Shown here one piece after another: positions 10,471-19,558 of a stretch of 64,000 nucleotides of DNA. Made by a program: the position numbers and the translations under genes. A model generated the notes under the pieces. The model was not told where the DNA came from, did no database searches, and worked only from the letters and a program-made list of their open reading frames with translations. The stretch's first letter is position 1. Each line of letters opens with the position of its first letter. Location: the NCBI RefSeq assembly GCF_030408555.1, contig NZ_CP047048.1, positions 1,364,001-1,428,000 on the forward strand, given 5' to 3'. The DNA comes from Corynebacterium aurimucosum (GTDB lineage Bacteria; Actinomycetota; Actinomycetes; Mycobacteriales; Mycobacteriaceae).

Positions 10471-12115
10471 TGTTATGTCCATAGGGTTTTTGGACATGGA
10501 GTCCGGTGTCTTTTTGGACACGGAGTCCATGGAGGTCTTGGACACTTCTAGCGGTTTATGGTTGCGGCCTGCGTTTCGGCCGGGGTTTGGATAGTTTCGG
10601 GTTCATCCGCGGTGGTTGGCGGTGTTTCATTCCTTCAACGAGGTTGATGTTGATCTGACCACCTGGTGGTCTGTGGCTCAACGTGATCGGCAGTGGCACG
10701 CTGAAGAGGAATTCACCGTCATGGGCCGTGTAGAACTCCGCAACGTTTTCGGCTGTGACCGTGGAGTAGAGTCTGCGGTTTTTAAACCTCAGACCAATGT
10801 AGAGCCCGAAACCGCACACGCGTACAACGCCGTCTTTGCTTACGCAGAGCTGGTCTGGGATATCCCAATGGTTTGTTGAATTTGTCGTCGGCGCCGTTAG
10901 TGTGGGGGTATCGGTGGGAGGTATGCCTTGCAAAGCTGCCATGTCATCGATGCAGGCCTCGTGTGAAGTTGCCGCTTCCGCGGGGCCGTTTAGCATTTCG
11001 GATACAGCTTGTGGATTGTGCGCTTGGTTATAGGCGACTACGCGGGCCCAGACCTGCTCAGGATCGAGTGGATGTGTAGGTGATGGTGCCTTGGGGAAGG
11101 TATCGAAGGCCTGGCGTGGTGTGATGTGCATTTTGCCGACGAGCAGTGATTGGTGCCGTCGTCGTTCGTTGTAGACCTGGCGATATTCAGCCAGATATGT
11201 GTTGACCTCAGCAAGGCTGACTGGGTGGCGTGCATCGAGGAACTGGGTCAACGTGCGGTGAGAGCGTTCGTCTTTTCCCTGGGTTGTCGGGGCGAAACCA
11301 GCAATAGCAAGTACACCTTGGCTAGCGAGCCAAGTTTCAGTAGCAGAGAGAAAACCACGGTGATAGGTGGCGAACGCATCGCCATTGTCGGAAAGGATTT
11401 CTTGAGGTTTGCCGTAGGCGGCGAACGCTGCGGCCAGTACGGCGCGCGCATCAGTACCGTTTTCTGGCAGAGCGAACGCTGTGGTTCCGACATCGAATCT
11501 GCTGGCATCATCGATAATCTGGTAAATCGTGACATGTGTGTGGGCATGGTCAAAGAGGCGGTAGACCAGTCCATCGATTTGCCAGAGTTCACCGACGAGA
11601 TCACGGGCGAAGCGCTTATAGGAACTGCGTGGCCGTTTGCGGGCATTGGCATCAACAAATCCCAGCTCATGAAGCCACGAGGCGATTGTAGAACGCGACG
11701 GCGTGGAATCTGGGCCCGAAGTGTCAAACAAGAAGTAGTAGATCGACCAAGGCCCATAATCCAAGCCTTGCTCCATCAACTCCTGCCTGGCGTGGACGAC
11801 TGCGATTTTATCGGCCTCGTCAAATTTCTTAATCGGATTCTTCGGGGCAGTCGAATCAGGCACAATACCTGCGCGACCCTTCTGCGCTATCCGGCTTTTG
11901 ATGTTGTGGTACGTCTGCCGCGAGATTCCTAATTCTTTGCAAAACTGTGTGACCGTCTTGCCGTCACGAACGGGATCGAAATCTGCGACCTTTCTACGCT
12001 TATGCAATGGAATAGCCATCCGGCTATTCCACCGCCGCAAACGTCCAAAAAGCCACTAGACATCCCGTCCAAAAACATCCTGGACTCCGTGTCCAAAAAG
12101 CCACTAGACATCACA
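10471..12115. mobile_element. IS481-family insertion sequence, 1,645 bp, complete
   Basis: The ends are imperfect 34-bp inverted repeats (10471-10504 and 12082-12115) that match at about 28 of 34 positions and begin with TGT / end with ACA. Inside each end is a second copy of the binding-site-like block: TTTTTGGACAYGGAGTCC at 10487-10504 and 10511-10528, and a 22-bp block at 12043-12064 and 12091-12112. The single transposase gene is intact and a 15-bp duplication flanks the element. Intact ends, gene and duplication all suggest a recent insertion. Confidence 0.88.
10556..12019 (-). CDS. IS481-family transposase (DDE, rve integrase core)
   Basis: The protein has 487 residues. The N-terminal helix-turn-helix (LGISRQTYHNIKSRI) is followed by a retroviral-type integrase core with the acidic triad: Asp in ELWQIDGLVYRLFD, Asp in EILSDNGDAF and Glu in TTQGKDERSHRTL. 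The C-terminal 180 residues are a beta-rich domain that is longer than in minimal IS481 transposases. The reading frame is unbroken. The start was set at the ATG at 12019 (MAIPLHKRRK); an ATG at 12040 is in frame. The enzyme cuts and joins the ends of its own element. Confidence 0.9.
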   Translation of the reverse strand: MAIPLHKRRKVADFDPVRDGKTVTQFCKELGISRQTYHNIKSRIAQKGRAGIVPDSTAPKNPIKKFDEADKIAVVHARQELMEQGLDYGPWSIYYFLFDTSGPDSTPSRSTIASWLHELGFVDANARKRPRSSYKRFARDLVGELWQIDGLVYRLFDHAHTHVTIYQIIDDASRFDVGTTAFALPENGTDARAVLAAAFAAYGKPQEILSDNGDAFATYHRGFLSATETWLASQGVLAIAGFAPTTQGKDERSHRTLTQFLDARHPVSLAEVNTYLAEYRQVYNERRRHQSLLVGKMHITPRQAFDTFPKAPSPTHPLDPEQVWARVVAYNQAHNPQAVSEMLNGPAEAATSHEACIDDMAALQGIPPTDTPTLTAPTTNSTNHWDIPDQLCVSKDGVVRVCGFGLYIGLRFKNRRLYSTVTAENVAEFYTAHDGEFLFSVPLPITLSHRPPGGQININLVEGMKHRQPPRMNPKLSKPRPKRRPQP

Positions 12116-12130
12116 TCACTAGGCGAGAAG
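12116..12130 (+). repeat. Right copy of 15-bp IS target duplication
   Basis: Identical to 10456-10470. With the left copy it fixes both ends of the IS to the base. Confidence 0.88.
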
Positions 12131-13584
12131 ACGCCGACCAACACGCGCCGGCCTTCAGTGCGGGGGAGTAGGGAAGTGGCGAAAATCAACCACTAAGACT
12201 TGATTTTTCGCCGGGGGAGTGGTTGTTGCTAGGCTTTCGAGCCTTCCAAAGCTAGGTATGCCACCAGACTTGAGACAGGCGCAGGGTGGGCATTTCCTCG
12301 TCCCGCTGGAGGGTGAAATCTCCGGCCGGCGGGCGGGCGATCCCGAGGTCGAAGCTGACGCCGCGAGGCAGACTTCGAAGGGCGAAAGGCTAATGGGGTC
12401 TCGCACGCAAGTGCCGCCTCCTCAAGCACCCTCCGAATGGTGTGCCGCTAGGAACTCGCCCCCGAAGAGAGAAAGGCGCAAGGCAAGGCTTGGGACGCGA
12501 CAAAGGGGGCGGTGCTCGACAGGCAGGACGGGTGAAGGCCGAGGGTAGAGTGAGCAACATCACAGTCACACCTTGGTAACAATGTCATTGCAGGTTAGGT
12601 GCGCCTGTAACGCCGTGTGGTCATGCGTGGCTTATGTGAAAGATGGGGAAAGTGTGCGAGAAGGCGTGTCGGTGACGTATGGTTCACGTATCGACTCACG
12701 GGTTGACTATTGCTCCATACGTTCATGGACCAAGCCTTGACTCTCAACTGATTTGTCGCACGGGTATGTGGGGAAGCACGCCACGAGCGAAGGGAACTGT
12801 TGAGGTTCACCGCCTGGTGGATGACCGTCGCACCACTATGTTGATGCGCATAGCAGTACAGTTTGCTCGGCGCAGTCGGTACCAGTGTTCAAATTTTTTT
12901 AGATATCGAAACACCTACCTCCCGAGTGGAAGAGGCTTCATACACTTCATACGCATGCCTTTTTGAGGGCTGCGTCGGCCTGGGTTCCATCGGTTTCCGG
13001 TTGGGTGCCAGCCACGAGGGCTTGCGCGTGCGCCACTATTGGTGCGAGACGCGACCCTTCCATGAGCGCGGCGCCGAGCGAGGAGGAACCGACATAGGAC
13101 TTATCGCCAGATTAGGGTGTGTGCCCCCTCATCGCCGGATCGCGCAGTCATATTTAAGCGCGCTCTATGCGGAGCAAACGAGCCCGCGAGTGCGCAGTCT
13201 GATTTGCTTTTATAAAGCGGTCCGGCTTGATGTTGGTGCACACACGAGACGCCGCGCAGTATCGTGTTGCCCCGTGTCAGTGATGGTGCAGCCCAACTTA
13301 TTCGACCTATATTGTCGTGAAGTTGCTCGTAATCATCTAGGGCAACCCGCGTGGGCATACCCCGGCCAGCACCGGGTGCCAGCCTTTTCGGTTCCACTAT
13401 TCCTTTGGACGTAGCCGTCGTCGTAACATCCTGCGGGAAGACCGAGCTAGCTATGCGCACTTTGCGTGCCTTAACTACCGTTTGCCTGGCTGACTCGTTG
13501 CCTGTACCGCTCGATGTCCGGCACGCATGTCTGCACGACACGCATGACAGTTCCAATGAGGTAGGTGCCTAGGAGATAACTCTC
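12131..13584. other. 1.45-kb stretch with no supported gene, upstream of RipA-like gene
   Basis: Frames up to 183 codons are open here on both strands, but none shows a recognisable domain, a convincing start or amino-acid usage like its neighbours, and they overlap one another. Visible items are a nested inverted repeat (12178-12212), an AGGCT-TTCG-AGCCT hairpin (12231-12244), and GTCACA followed by GTAACA (12566-12582), which resembles the direct-repeat boxes bound by MtrA in front of cell-wall hydrolase genes. A c-di-AMP (ydaO) riboswitch was looked for and not found. It may be decayed sequence or a very long untranslated leader. Confidence 0.5.
12178..12212. repeat. Inverted repeat flanked by GGGGGAGT blocks
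   Basis: GGCGAAAATCAA (12178-12189) pairs with TTGATTTTTCGCC (12200-12212) with one bulged T. CGGGGGAGT occurs just before and again immediately after the hairpin. There is no T-run in the normal place for a terminator; a small repetitive element is also possible. Confidence 0.5.
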
Positions 13585-15420
13585 GTGGCCACCACATCGT
13601 CATTTGGCTTCCGGCGTTTCAAGGCAGCTTTCGCTGCCATTGCGACCACCGCAGCCTTGTCTACCGCTTCTTCGCTCGCTCCTGCAGTGGCGGAGGAGCC
13701 TGAGCGGCTCAATATTGAGTCACTGCTGTCCTCTGATAGTCCTTCCATCGCTGACCTCGCCGGCGCCATCGCTCAGATTGAGGAACGCATCGCGCAAGCG
13801 GAGGCCGAAATCGGCATCCAACGTGAAACCGTCAACCGGGCGCTCGTTGATCTCAATGACGCTCGCACTAAGGCAGCCCAGGCTCGCCAGGGAACCACGA
13901 CGGCTCGCCAGGAGCTTGATGATGCCCAGGCAGACGTCGCCGATGCTCAAGCCAAGCTGGACGAGGTCTCACGCTCTGCCTACCGCCGAGCAAATACCTC
14001 TGACGCCGTTTCCCACGCGGCCGGCAAGGATGCCCGCTCGGATATGTTGGAGCGCCAGTCCTACCTCCGCTCGCAATCAGAAAAGCAACAGGCCATTGTG
14101 AGCGATCTGGAAAAGGAGCGCACGGAGAAGGCCAACAAGGAGTCGCAGCTACGCAAGACCCAGCAGTTGGCTGAGGAACGCGCAGACAAGGCGGCCGATG
14201 CCGAGTCCGCTGCACGCGAACAGCTCTCCGCTTCCGAAGCTTCAATTGAAGAATCTGCGGCCGAACGCGAGAATCTTCTCTCTCAACTCTCATCTCTCCA
14301 CAAGGCACTTAATCAAGCCAAGGGGGTTGACGAGGTCGATTCGTCAAGCCCAGAGACCGGAAATCGCGTCAACGATAAGGCCTTGTCACTAGTGGAAGAG
14401 GACGATACTCAGGACACTACTACGGCTCCAGCCGATGACTCCACAGAGTCGACCTCAGAGACCGATTCCGTCGCGGCCGCCGGCCCATCAGCCTCTGAGG
14501 CGAAGAACCCTACTTTGCAATCACAACGCTCTGCGCCCTCCGTTTCTGCTGAAGACATGGCTGCGCTCTCGAGTGCCGCAAGCACTGTGGCCAATGATCC
14601 GAACGTGCAGGAATTGTCGTCGACAAGCACTGCAAGCTCCGCTGAAGCGGGGACGACTTTAGGCGGCAGCGGCAGTTCCCTCGACCCGAGCGGGATCGAT
14701 GCTGAGACCGTTGCATTGGGCATTGGCGCGGTAGGAACCGTAGCTTCCTTGATCGCCGCTTCTCAGCCAAACCACAGCAACAGCTTGAGCCAGGACGAGA
14801 TCGACGCTTTGGTCGAAGGCTCCTCGAAGCTTTTCGCCCTCCAGGGCGAAGGCGCAAGCACCGCGGACGCTAGCGATTCTGCTTCCGCGACTTCGGATGA
14901 AGACACTGTGGAGTCCGAGGTTTCCGGTGTGCTGGATCCCCTTGACACGACCGATAGCGTCACGGATAAGGCTTCCGAATCTCTGGGTGATGCCTCCCGT
15001 GAGGCAAAGATCGAGACTGTCATTTCGCGCGCGACGTCCCAGGTAGGTGTTCCGTATGCGTGGGGCGGTGGCGATGCAAACGGTCCCACCCAGGGCATTC
15101 GTGACGGCGGCGTGGCGGATTCCCACGGTGACTACAACAAGGTCGGCTTCGACTGCTCGGGCCTGGTTCTCTATGCCTTTGCCGGAGTAGGCATCTCCCT
15201 GCCGCACTACACCGGCTACCAGTACCAGAAGGGGACCAAGATCGCACCGAGTGAGATGGAGCGTGGTGACCTAATCTTCTACGGCCCAAGCGGTAGCCAA
15301 CACGTGGCTATCTACCTTGGCGATGGCACGATGGTTGAAGCCCCGCAGTCTGGTCAAAACGTCAGCATTACCCCTGTGCGCCAAGGCGGCATGGCACCCT
15401 ATGCCGTGCGCCTGATCTAG
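13585..15420 (+). CDS. NlpC/P60 peptidoglycan endopeptidase (RipA-like)
   Basis: The protein has 611 residues and begins at a GTG with AGGAGA 8 nt upstream. A secretion signal (about 1-36, ending near AVAEE) is followed by a long coiled coil (about 55-240), a Ser/Thr/Asp-rich linker (about 245-480), and a C-terminal NlpC/P60 domain. The catalytic Cys is 524 (FDCSGL) and the conserved His is 573 (SQHVAIY). Such enzymes cut peptide stems to separate daughter cells, with the coiled coil normally holding the enzyme inactive. Its place after the Rv1476-like gene matches ripA in mycobacteria. The linker between coiled coil and catalytic domain looks long. Confidence 0.93.
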   Translation: MATTSSFGFRRFKAAFAAIATTAALSTASSLAPAVAEEPERLNIESLLSSDSPSIADLAGAIAQIEERIAQAEAEIGIQRETVNRALVDLNDARTKAAQARQGTTTARQELDDAQADVADAQAKLDEVSRSAYRRANTSDAVSHAAGKDARSDMLERQSYLRSQSEKQQAIVSDLEKERTEKANKESQLRKTQQLAEERADKAADAESAAREQLSASEASIEESAAERENLLSQLSSLHKALNQAKGVDEVDSSSPETGNRVNDKALSLVEEDDTQDTTTAPADDSTESTSETDSVAAAGPSASEAKNPTLQSQRSAPSVSAEDMAALSSAASTVANDPNVQELSSTSTASSAEAGTTLGGSGSSLDPSGIDAETVALGIGAVGTVASLIAASQPNHSNSLSQDEIDALVEGSSKLFALQGEGASTADASDSASATSDEDTVESEVSGVLDPLDTTDSVTDKASESLGDASREAKIETVISRATSQVGVPYAWGGGDANGPTQGIRDGGVADSHGDYNKVGFDCSGLVLYAFAGVGISLPHYTGYQYQKGTKIAPSEMERGDLIFYGPSGSQHVAIYLGDGTMVEAPQSGQNVSITPVRQGGMAPYAVRLI

Positions 15421-15446
15421 AACAGCCCGTTGCTAGACTGGGCTGC

Positions 15447-16565
15447 ATGACTGACACACTGCGTACTGCCCAGGGCAACGCCCACAGCACCGAATCGGTG
15501 CTCTCTTCATTCGACGCCCTCCTCGTTCTTTCTTTCGGTGGCCCGGAAGCAAACGAGGAGGTCGTCCCGTTTTTGGAGAACGTTACCCGTGGCCGCGGCA
15601 TTCCGCGCGAGCGCCTCATCGAAGTTGGGGAACACTACTTTCACTTCGGTGGTAAAAGCCCCTTGAACGAATTGAACCGAGAGATTATTGACAACGTGGC
15701 CGCGGAGCTCGAGGCTCGCGGACATAATCTACCGGTTTACTTTGGTAACCGTAACTGGCATCCCTTCGGAACAGAAGCTGTCGAGAAAATGGCTGCCGAC
15801 GGAGTGCGCAACGTGGCTGTCTTTGCTACCTCGGCGTGGGGTGGCTACAGTGCTTGCCGACAATACAACGAAGACATCGTCGCTTTGCGCAAGTACGTCG
15901 AAGACAAGAACTTGCCCGCCATGACCTTCACCAAGCTTCGTCAGTTCTTCGATCACCCGAAGTTCATCGAAGAGATGGCTGCCGCGGTCCGAGATGCCTA
16001 CGCACAGGTCCCGGAAGACAAGCTGGCTAGCACCCGCATGCTGTTTACTGCCCACTCAGTTCCAACGGCGCACGATGCAGTGGGGGGTGCTGAAGGAGAT
16101 AAGCACATTTACTCCCGCCAGGTGGCGGAAGCTTCCCGTCTCGTCGCCGAGGCAGCAGGGGTGGAGGACTATGACCTTGTATGGCAATCGCGGTCAGGCA
16201 ACCCGGCTACTCCATGGCTAGAGCCGGACATCGTCGATCACACGACGCTCATCCACCAGGAGGACGGTGTCGATGGCGTCGTCGTGTGTCCCATCGGATT
16301 CATCTCCGATCATATGGAGGTCATCTGGGACCTCGATTCAGAACTAAAGCAAGCCGCCGAGGAGAAGGGGGTTAGCGTCTATCGCACCCACACCGCTGGT
16401 CCAACCACTCGTTTCGCCTCGCTCATCGTGGACCTCATCGATGAGCTGGAGCAGGGAACCGAGCCCGTTTCTCTCGGAGACGTCACTGTCCAAGGTTGCA
16501 CCGTCGATGGTGCCCCCTGCGCTGAAGGGTGCTGCGATATCTGGTCGCTGCACAAGCCGCATTAA
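15447..16565 (+). CDS. hemH: Ferrochelatase (coproporphyrin III type)
   Basis: The protein has 372 residues. It inserts iron into coproporphyrin III in the haem pathway used by Gram-positive bacteria. Conserved blocks are LLVLSFGGPE at the N-terminus, the porphyrin-binding stretch around YFGNRNWHP, and the FTAHSVP motif in the middle. The C-terminus has a Cys cluster (QGCTVDGAPCAEGCC), the probable [2Fe-2S] ligands of the actinobacterial enzymes together with one upstream Cys. A TAGACT box ends 7 nt before the ATG (leaderless). Its stop overlaps that of the convergent gene by four bases. Confidence 0.95.
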   Translation: MTDTLRTAQGNAHSTESVLSSFDALLVLSFGGPEANEEVVPFLENVTRGRGIPRERLIEVGEHYFHFGGKSPLNELNREIIDNVAAELEARGHNLPVYFGNRNWHPFGTEAVEKMAADGVRNVAVFATSAWGGYSACRQYNEDIVALRKYVEDKNLPAMTFTKLRQFFDHPKFIEEMAAAVRDAYAQVPEDKLASTRMLFTAHSVPTAHDAVGGAEGDKHIYSRQVAEASRLVAEAAGVEDYDLVWQSRSGNPATPWLEPDIVDHTTLIHQEDGVDGVVVCPIGFISDHMEVIWDLDSELKQAAEEKGVSVYRTHTAGPTTRFASLIVDLIDELEQGTEPVSLGDVTVQGCTVDGAPCAEGCCDIWSLHKPH

Positions 16566-17329
16566 CGCGCGAAATCCGTGAGCGCGTAGGCCACGCCAGC
16601 CATTCGTGCTTGACGGATGTGGCGCCATAGGCGCAGCAGCTGTGGATCGAGGCTGTGGTCCTGGATGCGGTCGGTCACTGTCTCGATGATGGCCGCGACG
16701 CGATCAGCCCGCGCAAAAAGTTTTGCTGCGCGCCCCGGTACCGCAGCGGGTAAACCCGGAGTGTCATAGAAGTCACTAAGAGTTCCCACCGTCAGCCGCG
16801 GATTGGGGAGAGCATCGCTGCGGTAGCCCAGAGCTTCGATGAGTGCTGCGGATTCATTCGTTGGGGCGCTCAATAGCGCACCAGCCTCGCCCGGGCTTAG
16901 CCACGCAGGCGAGGGGAGCGCAGCAGTTTCCTCAATTACCATCCACTGGGTGGCGCCGTCGGCATAAGAGGGCACCAATACTAAATGACGGTCTCTATCG
17001 TTGGTCCGCACCACGATAGCGCCGGCCGGATTATTAGCCGCTGCACGCGCCGAATCCGAACCGGCCGGTAGTGCTGGCGCCTCGCCAGGGCCAGAAAGGA
17101 TGAGTCGCAGGAGGGGCTCGCGTTCACCGCGCTCGATAATGGAGATGGTTTCGCGTCGGAGACGTGACATAACATCAAGGAAGGGTTCTCCGTTCGCTCC
17201 CTGCTGTTCCCCGCCTAGCTCGCCGAGGGCATCAAGGAAATCATCGGCGGATTCGTGTCCCCACAGCCACGCGCCAAGCCAGACTGCGACGTTTTGTACG
17301 GGGGACCAGACTTCGGCGCGCATATCCAT
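16562..17329 (-). CDS. Conserved hypothetical protein
   Basis: The protein has 255 residues from the ATG at 17329. I chose this start because a TACACT box ends 8 nt upstream and because a longer frame would run into the divergent DUF3097 gene. It is soluble, with an N-terminal helix rich in Trp (VAVWLGAWLWGHESADDF), a mid-domain with VVRTNDRDRHLVLVPSYADG, and a basic C-terminal helical region. I know of no characterised relative. The stop TAA uses the same TTAA tetranucleotide as ferrochelatase on the other strand. Confidence 0.75.
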   Translation of the reverse strand: MDMRAEVWSPVQNVAVWLGAWLWGHESADDFLDALGELGGEQQGANGEPFLDVMSRLRRETISIIERGEREPLLRLILSGPGEAPALPAGSDSARAAANNPAGAIVVRTNDRDRHLVLVPSYADGATQWMVIEETAALPSPAWLSPGEAGALLSAPTNESAALIEALGYRSDALPNPRLTVGTLSDFYDTPGLPAAVPGRAAKLFARADRVAAIIETVTDRIQDHSLDPQLLRLWRHIRQARMAGVAYALTDFAR

Positions 17330-17337
17330 GGCTGGAC

Positions 17338-17354
17338 AGTGTAGACGATAGGGT
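17338..17354. promoter_or_regulatory. Back-to-back leaderless promoters
   Basis: The two divergent genes are only 33 bp apart. TACACT for the minus gene (17343-17338) and TAGGGT for the plus gene (17349-17354) are separated by 5 bp, each 8 nt from its start codon. Each -35 region must therefore lie inside the other gene, so the two promoters probably compete. Confidence 0.6.
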
Positions 17355-17362
17355 AGACCGCT

Positions 17363-18211
17363 ATGAACTTGAATTCCCGGGATCCTTACGGCGGCGACAT
17401 TTTCGCCGGACATACACGCAACAAGAAAACCGAATACCCCGAGGTGCCCGCAGAACCGGGGCTGGTCGTCGAGGTTCGCGGAGACGATTTCGTGGGGGCG
17501 GTGATGGGCGTGGACAAGACCGCGTGGGGGCCAGTCGTGCGCCTCGAAGATCGTCACGGTACCGAGCGAGTATTCAAACTTGTCAAGGGCGGCTTCCTTG
17601 TAGAGGGGCAGCCGGTGACGCTGACGAGATACGTCGAGAAGCAAGCGCCCAGAAAGTCGAACTCTGGATCGCGCCGCGTTGAGAACGTTGAGGCGAAAGT
17701 AGCCGCGCCATCGCGCATTTGGGTCGAAGGCATCCATGATGCGGCGATCGTGGAGAAGGTCTGGGGGCACGACCTGCGAGTAGAGGGCGTGGTAGTCGAA
17801 TACCTCGAGGGTCTAGACAACCTCGAGGAACGCCTCGCTGAATTCCAGCCAGGACCTGGGCGCCGCGTGGGAGTTCTCGCGGATCACCTCGTAGAAGGCT
17901 CAAAGGAAACGCGGTTGACGCAAACAGTGGGCGAGCATGTGCTCGTGACCGGACATCCCTTCATTGATATCTGGGCAGCCGTTAAACCCGAGCGCCTAGG
18001 GCTGCGCGCCTGGCCCGAAGTTCCCTATGGGGAGGACTGGAAGACTGGTATCTGCCGGCGAACGGGCTGGTCCGATCCCAAGGAAGGCTGGAGCCGTGTT
18101 TATAATGCCGTCAATTCCTTCCGGGATCTCGATTCCACGCTCATCGGCGCTGTAGAACGTCTCGTAGACTTCGTCACGACGCCCGAGCTGCGCAAAGAAG
18201 ATCTTCTTTAG
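17363..18211 (+). CDS. DUF3097 family protein
   Basis: The protein has 282 residues, normal for DUF3097. An N-terminal beta-rich part (about 1-95) binds the segment FVGAVMGVDKTAWGPVVRLEDRHG; a linker follows, then a C-terminal domain beginning RIWVEGIHDAAIVEKVWG with LADHLVEGSKETRL, which has the look of a Toprim-like fold (Glu, then an Asp-containing loop). Nucleic-acid work is therefore possible but unproven. A TAGGGT box ends 8 nt before the ATG. Its stop overlaps the convergent gene at 18208 by four bases (TTAG). Confidence 0.85.
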   Translation: MNLNSRDPYGGDIFAGHTRNKKTEYPEVPAEPGLVVEVRGDDFVGAVMGVDKTAWGPVVRLEDRHGTERVFKLVKGGFLVEGQPVTLTRYVEKQAPRKSNSGSRRVENVEAKVAAPSRIWVEGIHDAAIVEKVWGHDLRVEGVVVEYLEGLDNLEERLAEFQPGPGRRVGVLADHLVEGSKETRLTQTVGEHVLVTGHPFIDIWAAVKPERLGLRAWPEVPYGEDWKTGICRRTGWSDPKEGWSRVYNAVNSFRDLDSTLIGAVERLVDFVTTPELRKEDLL

Positions 18212-18780
18212 TTCGAGTTCGCTCGGTCGATGAGATTCACCGCGAGCTGACATCCGGCGGTTTCCGCTGCCCAGCCTGCCGCCTGGAGGCGCTGGGACAT
18301 AGCCTGTTTGGAGATACCCAATTCCTCGGCGGCCTCATTCTGGTTTAGTCCTCCGCGCACCAAGGATGTAGCCTCGCGGCCCTCCATCGTGCGCTTAGTG
18401 AGTACGAAGCCGAGGAGAGCGAAGGCCGCTGCAATATCCTGCGCTTCCTGCGCCCGCCCGCGCCGATCAACCTTGGCGTAGACATGCCCCGCGCGTGCTG
18501 ATCCCTTCACAGCAGCGGTAGCGACGGCGCGCGTCTCGGCATCTCCCGCGCCCTCGCCCGGGACAACACCGATACCGATGGCCCAGTCACCGTCCGCAAG
18601 AAGTGCCATGACGACATCGCACACCGCGGAAGAGGAGTAGGCAACGGCGCAAATATCCTCGACGCCAAGGACCTCGAATTCACCGACGCCCTCCAGCGTG
18701 GAAAGCGCAGCTGCGGAGCGTTGGACCAAATCGGCGCGGCGCACCGAGCGACCGCGGTAGCGGGCATGGACTGCTAGCAC
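18208..18780 (-). CDS. HTH-containing protein, possible DNA-binding regulator
   Basis: The protein has 190 residues and starts at a GTG with AAGGAG 10 nt upstream. The N-terminal two thirds form an alpha/beta domain (LEVLG-type strands around residue 35-75). The C-terminus has a clear helix-turn-helix, GGLNQNEAAEELGISKQAMSQ (about 143-163, in the style of sigma region 4 or resolvase HTHs). I do not recognise a named family for the full length. The position next to DUF3097 is the only context clue. Confidence 0.72.
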   Translation of the reverse strand: MLAVHARYRGRSVRRADLVQRSAAALSTLEGVGEFEVLGVEDICAVAYSSSAVCDVVMALLADGDWAIGIGVVPGEGAGDAETRAVATAAVKGSARAGHVYAKVDRRGRAQEAQDIAAAFALLGFVLTKRTMEGREATSLVRGGLNQNEAAEELGISKQAMSQRLQAAGWAAETAGCQLAVNLIDRANSN

Positions 18781-18817
18781 GTTGAGAGACTCCTTCCAGC
18801 GAGAAACAACGTTTAGT

Positions 18818-19558
18818 CTACCCCTTGCGCTTGACCGGTCGCTGCATACCGGGCTCGAGCGGCAAGCGCGTGTCTAAAATGAGTCCGGCGATACCGAGTG
18901 CAGCAGCGAGGACAAAGCCAACGATGGTGTAGGGGCTTGTCTTACCGGTAAGCGCGTCCCCGAAAAAGACACCGATAGCGGTCGTGGGAATCGAACCGAT
19001 GAGAGTGGCGATGGAAAACTGCAGGACCGAAATTGGGGTGAGGGCCGCGACATAGTTTAATAAGGAAAACGGAACTCCCGCGACCATCCGCAATGAGGCC
19101 ACGGCGAGCCAACCGCGGCGGTCCAGGCGCGCATTGATTGCATAGACCGCCGGGTGAGTGAGGTGCGGGCGAATCCATTCACCAAGCAACCTGCGGATTA
19201 TCAGCAGGGAAACAGTGGCGGAGATGGTCAGTGCAACGAGGGAGATGACCAGCCCGAGCCACGGGCCGAAGAGGAGCCCCGCGGCTAAAGTCCATACTGT
19301 TCGGGGGATGGGGAACTGCGTGAAGAAGATATAGGAGCCGGCAAAGGCGACGAGGAACCATGGCCCGAGGTGCTGCGACCAAGAACGGAGCGCGGCGAGA
19401 GAGGGGACGTCGACAAGCACGGCAAGAATCACCAGCGCCATGCCGGTGAGGATTACCGCCGCCCAACGCTTCCACGTCCAGCGGCTGCAGCTCCGCCAAG
19501 CCGAGCGCGCCAAAGACGTACAAAAGTCACCGACGCTGTGCACCCAACCAGTTTTCAT
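18818..19558 (-). CDS. TVP38/TMEM64 family membrane protein
   Basis: The protein has 246 residues. A first span (about 34-52) is followed by the SNARE-associated/VTT core: FFTQFPIPRTVWTLAAGLLFG, the re-entrant loop and conserved Gly, then SLRMVAGVPFSLLNYVAALT (with the family Arg), and two more spans. VTT-domain proteins move lipids such as undecaprenyl phosphate or phospholipids across the membrane in studied cases. The substrate here is unknown. A DedA-type relative lies 175 bp away on the other strand. Confidence 0.87.
   Translation of the reverse strand: MKTGWVHSVGDFCTSLARSAWRSCSRWTWKRWAAVILTGMALVILAVLVDVPSLAALRSWSQHLGPWFLVAFAGSYIFFTQFPIPRTVWTLAAGLLFGPWLGLVISLVALTISATVSLLIIRRLLGEWIRPHLTHPAVYAINARLDRRGWLAVASLRMVAGVPFSLLNYVAALTPISVLQFSIATLIGSIPTTAIGVFFGDALTGKTSPYTIVGFVLAAALGIAGLILDTRLPLEPGMQRPVKRKG

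Noticed and set aside
11150..11932. 260-codon open frame on the plus strand inside the IS
   Set aside because: Antisense to the transposase; IS481 elements carry one gene.
12863..13414. 183-codon open frame on the plus strand
   Set aside because: No ribosome binding site, no domain, high Cys/Arg content and overlapped by an equally open minus frame; left as part of the unexplained region.
13300..13584. c-di-AMP (ydaO) riboswitch expected before a RipA-like gene
   Set aside because: The conserved GGGG-A-CC and AACCCG-CAGCTAACC type blocks are not present on either strand of the upstream region.
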